Source of the DNA: Christensenella sp. UBA1750
GTDB lineage: Bacteria; Bacillota; Clostridia; Christensenellales; UBA1750
Reading direction: 5' to 3'
Length of the DNA: 18,222 nucleotides
Assembly (NCBI GenBank): GCA_002315655.1
Contig: DCHO01000005.1
Location: forward strand, 1 to 18,222
Numbering within the stretch: position 1 is the stretch's first letter; every line of letters begins with the position of its first letter. The notes below the pieces were generated by a model. That model made no database searches. It worked only from the letters and a program-made list of their open reading frames with translations, and had not been told where the DNA came from. The position numbers were made by a program, and so were the translations under genes. Below are positions 7,334 through 12,617 of this stretch, one piece after another.

Positions 7334-7435
7334 TTGAATACCAAACGCATTGTTCCCGTCAACTTCCTCAACGGAACAATCGGCGAGGTGCGCTTCTGCC
7401 GCGACTTCACGGAAGGCCGCGACTATGCCAAATAA
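7334..7435 (+). pseudogene. Possible small-gene remnant in the divergent intergenic region
   Basis: An AAAGGAGG site (7310-7317) is followed 12 bases later by ATG (7329), but that frame stops after two codons. One base away an open frame reads LNTKRIVPVNFLNGTIGEVR and 13 more residues, to TAA at 7435. It looks protein-like rather than random, and a one-base loss after the ATG would explain the break. I do not recognise the sequence; a chance frame is possible. The rest of the 629-base gap 7116-7744 holds the two divergent promoters and hairpins. Confidence 0.25.
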
Positions 7436-7565
7436 GGGGGTGCAGCTTTACAGCTGCGGCGGCGCGGGTTCCCCCGACGTGCCGAAAAGGGAGGTTTGCG
7501 GGCTCCCCTCCCCCAGCGTCTTTTCTTTTCATCCGTCACATTCGTCTTCATTCAATCATTTTCTC

Positions 7566-7594
7566 TTGTTTCCTGATTCATTCTATGTTATCAT
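7566..7594 (+). promoter_or_regulatory. Likely promoter of the PTGG peptide operon
   Basis: TTGTTT (7566-7571), 17-base spacer, TATCAT (7589-7594) with a TG giving an extended -10. It would place the start of transcription near 7601 and leave a leader of about 145 nucleotides before the first peptide gene. Confidence 0.55.
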
Positions 7595-7644
7595 TTGGAC
7601 AGGAAGCAGGGACAGAGACAACTGCAATCGGCAGCACACTTTCC

Positions 7645-7693
7645 CTTCTTCACAGGCATTTCACGAAGAACGGCAGTGGCCATTTTCGCCACT
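7645..7693 (+). promoter_or_regulatory. Stem-loops in the 5' leader of the peptide operon
   Basis: Two hairpins: TTCTTC/GAAGAA with a 13-base loop, then AGTGGC (7675-7680)-cattttc-GCCACT (7688-7693). No T-run follows. A regulatory role is inference from position only. Confidence 0.35.
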
Positions 7694-7744
7694 TATTCGT
7701 ATAAACAGATGTGAAACGACTGCTTGCTGTTGAGGAGGCACAAC

Positions 7745-7912
7745 ATGAGCGAAAAGAAAATTCTGACCGAGGAAGACAAAAAGATTCTTTCTGAACAGGA
7801 GCTGACCCAGCCCACCGGCGGAGACGGCGGTAACGGCATGACCTACACCGAGGACAAAAACGATAATGAAAAAGGCGGCTGGTTCCAAAGTGGCGCAGCG
7901 GCGGGAAAATAA
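7745..7912 (+). CDS. PTGG-leader peptide 1
   Basis: A 55-residue peptide and the first gene of the seven-gene peptide operon. The start at 7745 is fixed by GAGGAGG six bases upstream. Its 26-residue N-terminus, MSEKKILTEEDKKILSEQEL then TQPTGG, is shared with its neighbours; the 29-residue remainder (DGGNGMTYTEDKNDNEKGGW and nine more) is hydrophilic and unique. The leader has the hallmarks of double-glycine export leaders (Gly-Gly at the cut site, Leu at -7, Glu at -8) but Pro at -4, where these usually have a hydrophobic residue. There are no cysteines. The core is too polar for a pore-forming class II bacteriocin. A signalling peptide or a RiPP precursor are possibilities; function unknown. 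A 94-base gap follows. Confidence 0.85.
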   Translation: MSEKKILTEEDKKILSEQELTQPTGGDGGNGMTYTEDKNDNEKGGWFQSGAAAGK

Positions 7913-8006
7913 ACCGTTGACAGCCGCGACAGGGAAGGCTTGGGTTGCAAGTAAGTCGGCAACTTCAATCCCGGAAACGAACCGTGTACCAGATAAGGAG
8001 AACAGC

Positions 8007-8318
8007 ATGAGCGAGAAGAACAACATTTCTGAAAACGAACAGAAAAAGCTGAACGAAGAAGAATTGGAAAACCCTACCGGTGGCGCGTTCATTCCCAAAT
8101 CGGGAAATGACATCACGATCAACTCCGGCGATACCGTCCTATTTAAGCCCGTCAATGTCGGCGGCAAGGCGGGTCCCCAGATCATGACCGCCCCGCGGGG
8201 CGCCAACCTCGTTCCGGCTCCCTTTGTTCCCGCGCAAAACACAGCCATTCTCAAGGACATTCAGGGCAACGACAATTTCTATTTCGACCCCGACACGGGT
8301 GATAAGGGCGACAAATAA
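8007..8318 (+). CDS. PTGG-leader peptide 2 (longest cargo)
   Basis: 103 residues: a 26-residue leader (MSEKNNISENEQKKLNEEEL then ENPTGG) and a 77-residue cargo. Start at 8007 with AAGGAG six bases upstream; an in-frame ATG at 7866 lies inside the previous gene. The cargo, AFIPKSGNDITINSGDTVLF onward, is rich in Pro, Gly, Asp and Asn, contains VLFKPVNVGGKAG, and ends in an acidic DPDTGDKGDK tail. No Cys and no membrane segment. It resembles none of the other cargos. It may be a secreted small protein rather than a classical peptide. Confidence 0.88.
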   Translation: MSEKNNISENEQKKLNEEELENPTGGAFIPKSGNDITINSGDTVLFKPVNVGGKAGPQIMTAPRGANLVPAPFVPAQNTAILKDIQGNDNFYFDPDTGDKGDK

Positions 8319-8340
8319 CCGAACAAAAGGAGAAAATAAC

Positions 8341-8538
8341 ATGAGCGAAAAGAAGCTGCTAACCGAAGACGAACAGAAGAAGCTGACTGAAAAGGAGCTG
8401 ACCCAGCCCACCGGCGGCGCACATTACAGTCCCCCGGAATACGATGATGATGATGAAATCGGGGCTCCCAAGATCACTGTCACAGTCCCGCCACGCGAGG
8501 GAGTCTACGTTCCGACTGTGAGCACCGCAAGGAAATAG
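8341..8538 (+). CDS. PTGG-leader peptide 3
   Basis: 65 residues: leader MSEKKLLTEDEQKKLTEKEL plus TQPTGG (26), cargo 39. The cargo begins AHYSPPEYDDDDEIGAPKIT and continues VTVPPREGVYVPTVSTARK: an acidic patch of four Asp, then an alternating Val/Thr/Pro stretch that could form beta strands, then a basic end. AAAAGGAG lies eight bases before the ATG, and the gap to peptide 2 is 22 bases. No Cys. The leader is the closest relative of that of peptide 1. Confidence 0.88.
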   Translation: MSEKKLLTEDEQKKLTEKELTQPTGGAHYSPPEYDDDDEIGAPKITVTVPPREGVYVPTVSTARK

Positions 8539-8579
8539 CCCGGATGTATTCCATTATGTAAGCATAAAGGAGAAGAACC

Positions 8580-8849
8580 ATGAGCCAAAGCAAAACTCTG
8601 ACTGATGACGAATTGAAGGTTCCTACCGGCGGTGAGGGCAACCCGCCCCCCAACACTCCGCGTATCCGCTGTCCGGAAGCCGCCCCCGCACCCGTACAGA
8701 CGACCGTTACGCCGCCTGCGCCGACCATGAATCCTGCGCCGACCTTCAAACCCGCGCCGACCTTCAACCCTGCGCCGACCTTCACGCCCAATGTCCACGA
8801 GGATACCGATGGCATCATCCTGAGCATGGCTACCAGAGTCAAAACGTAA
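8580..8849 (+). CDS. PTGG-leader peptide 4 (PAPTF hexapeptide repeats)
   Basis: 89 residues with a short 18-residue leader (MSQSKTLTDDELKVPTGG) and a 71-residue cargo. The cargo is Pro/Ala/Thr-rich and contains four consecutive hexapeptide units, PAPTMN, PAPTFK, PAPTFN, PAPTFT (about residues 48-71), encoded by matching 18-base DNA repeats around 8727-8790. It holds the only cysteine in the peptide set (in RIRCPEA). Such repeats are typical of extended, cell-wall-spanning or O-glycosylated linkers. AAAGGAG is seven bases upstream of ATG 8580. The C-terminus (HEDTDGIILSMATRVKT) is less repetitive. Confidence 0.87.
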   Translation: MSQSKTLTDDELKVPTGGEGNPPPNTPRIRCPEAAPAPVQTTVTPPAPTMNPAPTFKPAPTFNPAPTFTPNVHEDTDGIILSMATRVKT

Positions 8850-8893
8850 GTCAGCTATAATTCCAATAAACGAATCATAAAGGAGTAAAGAGC

Positions 8894-9004
8894 ATGAGCG
8901 AAAAGAAAATTCTGACCGAAGAAGAACTGAAAAAGCCCACCGGCGGCGGCCCCGCGGATCCCGTGCAGCCCCCAATCGTTGACCCTGACAAACGCGTACA
9001 ATAA
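8894..9004 (+). CDS. PTGG-leader peptide 5 (shortest)
   Basis: A 36-residue peptide: leader MSEKKILTEEELKKPTGG (18) and cargo GPADPVQPPIVDPDKRVQ (18). Start ATG 8894 with AAAGGAG eight bases before. The cargo is nearly the same as that of peptide 6, the only pair in the cluster with related cargos, suggesting a recent duplication. It is rich in Pro and Asp, without Cys or aromatic residues. If the leader is removed after Gly-Gly the product is an 18-mer, a size typical of a peptide pheromone; that role is inference. Confidence 0.85.
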   Translation: MSEKKILTEEELKKPTGGGPADPVQPPIVDPDKRVQ

Positions 9005-9023
9005 CAAAAAGGAGTGAAACACC

Positions 9024-9155
9024 ATGAGTGAAAAGAAGATTATCAATGATAGCGAAAAGAAAACTCTGACCGATGAGGAATTGAAGATTCCCACCGGCGG
9101 CGGCCCTGCCGATCCCGTGCAGCCGGACATTCCCGACCCCAACAGATACACTTAA
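9024..9155 (+). CDS. PTGG-leader peptide 6
   Basis: 43 residues: leader MSEKKIINDSEKKTLTDEEL then KIPTGG (26) and a 17-residue cargo GPADPVQPDIPDPNRYT, a close variant of the cargo of peptide 5. The leader is of the long type while that of peptide 5 is short, so leader and cargo relationships do not agree, as expected if the two parts recombine. AAAAAGGAG is nine bases before ATG 9024. The gap to peptide 5 is only 19 bases. Confidence 0.85.
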   Translation: MSEKKIINDSEKKTLTDEELKIPTGGGPADPVQPDIPDPNRYT

Positions 9156-9171
9156 AATTTAGGAGAATTTT

Positions 9172-9384
9172 ATGAGCAATATAAACCCTGATGAGCAGAA
9201 GAAGCTCAACGAAAATGAGCTTGAACAGCCTACCGGCGGTATCTGGTTCAAGCCTGCGACCACCGAAGGAAGCCCACGCCCGCCCCAAGCCGTGTGGATC
9301 GGCGGCAGCATCCAGCCGCCCACCCATGACGGACAGATCCGCGACATCGACCTGGTTACGAAGATGCAATCCGACCAGAATTAG
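9172..9384 (+). CDS. PTGG-leader peptide 7
   Basis: 70 residues: leader MSNINPDEQKKLNENELEQP plus TGG (23) and a 47-residue cargo starting IWFKPATTEGSPRPPQAVWI. It lacks the MSEKK start but keeps QKKLNE.EL..PTGG, close to the leader of peptide 2. The cargo has two Trp and a Pro-rich middle, then an acidic to neutral helix-like tail (RDIDLVTKMQSDQN). AGGAG precedes ATG 9172. Last gene of the operon, followed by a strong terminator. Confidence 0.87.
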   Translation: MSNINPDEQKKLNENELEQPTGGIWFKPATTEGSPRPPQAVWIGGSIQPPTHDGQIRDIDLVTKMQSDQN

Positions 9385-9399
9385 GATAAAGACAACATA

Positions 9400-9438
9400 A
9401 AAGACCTGCGGCACAGCATTGCCTCCGCAGGTCTTTTT
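9400..9438. terminator. Bidirectional terminator between the peptide operon and the P-loop gene
   Basis: A perfect 12-pair stem AAAGACCTGCGG / CCGCAGGTCTTT with a 13-base loop, followed by TTTTT on the plus strand and TTTT on the minus strand. It ends the peptide operon and the convergent minus-strand operon, whose last stop codon is at 9445. Confidence 0.93.
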
Positions 9439-9444
9439 CTATAC

Positions 9445-10215
9445 CTAAATGAACCTTTTGTCGTATTGTTTAGACGGTAGAATGACCGATTGTTCGGGGA
9501 AAATCTCCCGAAGGATGCGCAGCTCCAGCGCCTGTCTGCGGGTCAGGTGATCGACCCAGCCGTCCATGCCGCGCAAGCCCTCCCGCCTGCCCCGGGGACT
9601 GTTGGCCAGGTAGTCTTCCATAATAGTGAACCACGCTTCCCTGCCCTGCTCATCCACCCGCTCGCGCCTTGCGTTTTCCATATTGCCTCTGATGTCCTCC
9701 GTTTGCAGGTAGAAAATGTGGTAGTCCTTTCCCCCGAGTGCTTCCTTCACCCGGCGGTAGAAGCCTATGATTTCATCATCGGGAAGGTCGGCAAAGAGCA
9801 TCTTGTCCTCCACCGTGTTCTGCAGCAGCGCACACTCGAAGAGGTCATACTCCCCGCACCAATTCGCAAAGCGGTTCAGGACAATCTCATCAAATGTCTG
9901 CTGCGGGATGCGCCCGTTGTAGACCTCGTATTGCTCAAAGGCCTTGTAGAATCGTTCCTCTGCACAAATCTTTGTATAGGTCACGATATAGTGCTCATTC
10001 TCGATAAAGGTGTTCCTTTCAATCTCCCCATTCAGCTCCGGGAAGCCGCTGCACGCGCTTTCGTACTGCGCCTTGTTCATATATGCGCACCACGCCAGCT
10101 CCACCGGGCAATAGTCGCCCTCGGGATAGGCGCGCAGCTCCAAATGCTTATCTTTTAACAAGTTCAACAGTGTCGTTTTTCCCGAACCCTGCAAACCCTC
10201 CACAAAGAAATTCAT
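9445..10215 (-). CDS. P-loop NTPase, thymidylate/deoxynucleoside kinase-like
   Basis: A 256-residue soluble protein. It opens MNFFVEGLQGSGKTTLLNLL with a Walker A motif at residues 7-15, as in small nucleotide kinases. The rest has a mixed charged composition with FWCGEYDLFECALLQN-like segments I cannot place, and an ERFYKAFEQYEVYN region in the usual substrate-lid part of the chain. I chose ATG 10215 because GGAGG lies nine bases before it; a TTG six bases earlier is too close to that site. It is the last gene of the minus-strand run. Whether it phosphorylates a nucleoside or acts on something else is not decidable from sequence. Confidence 0.75.
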   Translation of the reverse strand: MNFFVEGLQGSGKTTLLNLLKDKHLELRAYPEGDYCPVELAWCAYMNKAQYESACSGFPELNGEIERNTFIENEHYIVTYTKICAEERFYKAFEQYEVYNGRIPQQTFDEIVLNRFANWCGEYDLFECALLQNTVEDKMLFADLPDDEIIGFYRRVKEALGGKDYHIFYLQTEDIRGNMENARRERVDEQGREAWFTIMEDYLANSPRGRREGLRGMDGWVDHLTRRQALELRILREIFPEQSVILPSKQYDKRFI

Positions 10216-10241
10216 GTTCAAAACCCTCCAAAAATGACACA

Positions 10242-10263
10242 GGGCGGGGAGACCCCGCCCCTA
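10242..10263. repeat. Palindromic repeat GTAGGGG(A/C)GGGGTCT, copy 2
   Basis: GGGCGGGG-aga-CCCCGCCC, in opposite orientation to the copy at 4636-4656. It fills most of the 74-base gap between paralog 6 and the P-loop gene. No T-run follows directly, so readthrough is likely. Confidence 0.6.
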
Positions 10264-10289
10264 CGGTTCCACGGACATATTATACCGAA

Positions 10290-10874
10290 TTATACCTTAT
10301 AGCCCTTTTCCTCACGGGCGATACGGTACGCATCCAGTCTCGATTCCACGCACACCACGGAGGCGATCACACAGGCATAAGCCACCGAGCCGACCACGTC
10401 CGCACACTTGCACAGAGCGGTTTCGTTGTACTTCCATGTCAGGGCGATGCAGGCGAAATAACACAGCGCCAGGGCTATGCAGAGGCTCTGATTGAACCGC
10501 ACGTTTGCTGGATTGGAATGGTGGTCGGAGTTGATGATGAGATGGTTAATGAACAATTCCGCTGCAAACAGCACGCTGAAAACCTTCACAAAGGCCAGCG
10601 CCCCGTTCGCGTTCCCCGACGCCAGCATACTGATCGGATGCACCAACACCAGCATGAGCAGCGCGCCGATGATGCACTTCATCACGTTCTTGCTGTGCTT
10701 GCGATAGGACGTGTATAAGAACAAAACGCACAGTGCAGAGAGCACGTCCATGACGAGCCCCGAGCGCAACTCGGGGAAGTAGACCCAGTTCACCACCGCG
10801 AAGAACAGCGTGCCGAAGACCGCAATGAGCACCGCGCCCAGGAAGAATTTGTCATTTGTGAAAAGCTTTCTCAT
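10290..10874 (-). CDS. Multi-spanning membrane protein, paralog 6
   Basis: A 194-residue family member, more divergent than the tandem four. MRKLFTNDKFFLGAVLIAVF start, TSYRKHSKNVMKCIIGALLM (Cys where the others have Gly), IINSDHHSNPANVRFNQSLC and VVCVESRLDAYRIAREEKGY at the end. Six hydrophobic segments. Start 10874 follows AAAGGAGAAACAAC. It lies 27 bases after paralog 7 and upstream of the P-loop gene in what looks like one transcript starting at the response regulator. Its IAREE tail resembles paralog 1 (IAREAN) rather than the IEREAN of the tandem group. Confidence 0.88.
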   Translation of the reverse strand: MRKLFTNDKFFLGAVLIAVFGTLFFAVVNWVYFPELRSGLVMDVLSALCVLFLYTSYRKHSKNVMKCIIGALLMLVLVHPISMLASGNANGALAFVKVFSVLFAAELFINHLIINSDHHSNPANVRFNQSLCIALALCYFACIALTWKYNETALCKCADVVGSVAYACVIASVVCVESRLDAYRIAREEKGYKV

Positions 10875-10901
10875 GTTGTTTCTCCTTTATCTATGCAGAA
10901 T

Positions 10902-11495
10902 TTACGCCTTGTAACCCTTCGCTTCCCGCTCGATGCGGTAGGCATCGAGGCGGGATTCGACGCAGACGATGGCGGCATATATACAAACCTTGCCGACGGC
11001 GATTGCGAAGGTGGCAATGACAACCGAGAAATCCGGCAAGACGCACGCCCATACCACGTTCCACACGATCCACACCAAGGCCAGCAGGAGGCACAGAATC
11101 TGATTCAGCCTGACCATGGTGGGGGAAGAATGGTGGTCGGAATTGATGATGAAGTGGTTGATAAAGAGGCACACCGTCAAAATGATGTTGAGCGGTGCAC
11201 AGGCCTTATCCACAGGCAAAATCAGCGCATCCGCATCCACGCACTCAATGGCAAAGATGAGCCCCGCCATGAGAAGTGCCCCAAGCAGGCCTTTCATCAC
11301 ATTCTTGGAATGCTTGCGATAAGAGGTATGCAGGAAAATGAGACACAGACCAAGGACGACCATGCCCACCATGAGACCCACAGACAGATAGCCGGGATAA
11401 GACAGAATCCCGATCAGCGTGGCCAAGGCGAAATCTGCTGCACCGATAATGGTGACAGCCAGGAAAAACCGATCACTGTTAAAAAGCTTCTTCAT
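10902..11495 (-). CDS. Multi-spanning membrane protein, paralog 7 (follows the two-component genes)
   Basis: A 197-residue family member with MKKLFNSDRFFLAVTIIGAA, TSYRKHSKNVMKGLLGALLM, FIINSDHHSSPTMVRLNQIL and IVCVESRLDAYRIEREAKGY. The start at 11495 uses AGGAGG, which overlaps the stop codon of the lipoprotein gene (CAATAGGAGG), so the two are probably translationally coupled. This physical coupling is the best evidence that the family belongs to the signalling operon. Six membrane segments; molecular role unknown. Confidence 0.9.
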   Translation of the reverse strand: MKKLFNSDRFFLAVTIIGAADFALATLIGILSYPGYLSVGLMVGMVVLGLCLIFLHTSYRKHSKNVMKGLLGALLMAGLIFAIECVDADALILPVDKACAPLNIILTVCLFINHFIINSDHHSSPTMVRLNQILCLLLALVWIVWNVVWACVLPDFSVVIATFAIAVGKVCIYAAIVCVESRLDAYRIEREAKGYKA

Positions 11496-11507
11496 CTTTA
11501 TTTCCTC

Positions 11508-12617
11508 CTATTGAAATTCAATCACCAGCGCAGAGGCCGCGCCGTTCTTGTCCGTGCCCTGTACATAGATGCGGGAACCGTCCTCGGGCATCAGCAGAGT
11601 GGAAACGTTCAGCCCCACGTTTTTGTAGGCGACAACGGAATCGTTGACGGTGCCGTCCTGCCATGCGGCGATGCACACATCCACGGTGCCATCCGCGTTG
11701 TTCAGCGCGTAGGCGATGGTGCCGCCATCGGGAGAAACAGCGAACGCGGAGCAGGATGGCATCAGCAGCACCGCGCCCATGTCGGAAATACAGAATAGGT
11801 CACTGCCGTATTGCAGCAGCGCCATACCGTCCGGCAGCAGCTCCGCACCGCCGCTGCGGCTGCCTGAGAGCAGACCTTCATATATCGTGCCATTTTTGAG
11901 CAGGGAGATTTCCTCCGTGCCCTGGGACACCACGGTAAGCAGGTGAGTACTGTTGTCCGTGACGAGCTCACGGTAGGACTTGCCCTCCACAACGGTGCGC
12001 AGGGAACCGTCCTCCACATTGAGCGCCTCCAAGCGCTTGCTTTCGCCGCCGGTGCCAAAGTAGAGCACGGCGCTATCCTTGCCGAAGGTCACACGCCCCA
12101 GGAGCAGGTCGCGGGACTGGGACTGCACCAGAGCCCCGTCGCTCAAGCGGTAGACATAGAGCGTGTTGCCCGCGATGCAGGCCACATATTTTCCGTCGGA
12201 GGACACGTCAAAGCACTCTGCCGAAACATCGGAGAGCGCCAGCACCGGGTCGAAGAAGCCATATTGATAGTTCAGCGTTCCGAACTGCGTCAGCACGCGC
12301 TCGGTCTGCTGCTCCACGGAGCCCTCGGGGAGCTGGTCGGTGGAGAGGCTGTTGAGGCGCACAGACATCACAAACAGACGTTCATTGTCTGAGAAGGACT
12401 TGACGGCGCGTTTCAGGTCGGGGTGCAGCCCGTTGGGGTCGATCTTGTCCAGCGGCACCTGCACGGTGCGTTTCATTTCATGGCTCGTCTCCACGGCGGG
12501 TTCGTTCTCCTCCTCCGCCTCCACCAGCATGATGGTCTTAGCCTTGGGCGCCATGGTGCAGCCGGTCAGCAGCAGCAGTGCCAGAATCAGGCAAAACAAG
12601 CGCACCTTTCTTACCAT
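11508..12617 (-). CDS. Lipoprotein with predicted beta-propeller-like domain
   Basis: 369 residues. The N-terminus MVRKVRLFCLILALLLLTGC is a lipoprotein signal with lipobox LTGC (Cys20), so the mature protein is anchored to the outer face of the membrane. The rest, from about residue 110 on, has repeated blade-like segments (FDVSSDGKYVACIAGNTLYV, then YRLSDGAL; AVSPDGGTIAYALNN) typical of WD40/YncE-like propellers. It overlaps the kinase gene by 7 bases (ATGGTAA), so it is expressed with it and may modulate the sensor, as accessory lipoproteins do in other Gram-positive two-component operons. Which ligand it sees is unknown. Confidence 0.82.
   Translation of the reverse strand: MVRKVRLFCLILALLLLTGCTMAPKAKTIMLVEAEEENEPAVETSHEMKRTVQVPLDKIDPNGLHPDLKRAVKSFSDNERLFVMSVRLNSLSTDQLPEGSVEQQTERVLTQFGTLNYQYGFFDPVLALSDVSAECFDVSSDGKYVACIAGNTLYVYRLSDGALVQSQSRDLLLGRVTFGKDSAVLYFGTGGESKRLEALNVEDGSLRTVVEGKSYRELVTDNSTHLLTVVSQGTEEISLLKNGTIYEGLLSGSRSGGAELLPDGMALLQYGSDLFCISDMGAVLLMPSCSAFAVSPDGGTIAYALNNADGTVDVCIAAWQDGTVNDSVVAYKNVGLNVSTLLMPEDGSRIYVQGTDKNGAASALVIEFQ

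Noticed and set aside
7913..8006. TTGACA at 7917 as an internal promoter between peptides 1 and 2
   Set aside because: No acceptable -10 box follows at 16-18 bases.
8727..8790. CRISPR-like direct repeats
   Set aside because: The repeat unit is 18 bases, contiguous without spacers, and in frame in a peptide gene.
7745..9384. Lanthipeptide or thiopeptide precursor cluster
   Set aside because: Cargos lack Cys and Ser/Thr/Cys patterns (one Cys in seven peptides), and no cyclase or dehydratase gene is in the window.
9490..10158. Plus-strand frame of 222 codons opposite the P-loop gene
   Set aside because: The minus strand has a Walker A motif and a ribosome site; the plus frame has neither recognisable motifs nor a start signal.
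10893..11798. Plus-strand frame of 301 codons opposite paralog 7 and the lipoprotein
   Set aside because: Both minus-strand genes are clearly real by homology among paralogs and by the lipobox; the plus frame crosses their boundary.
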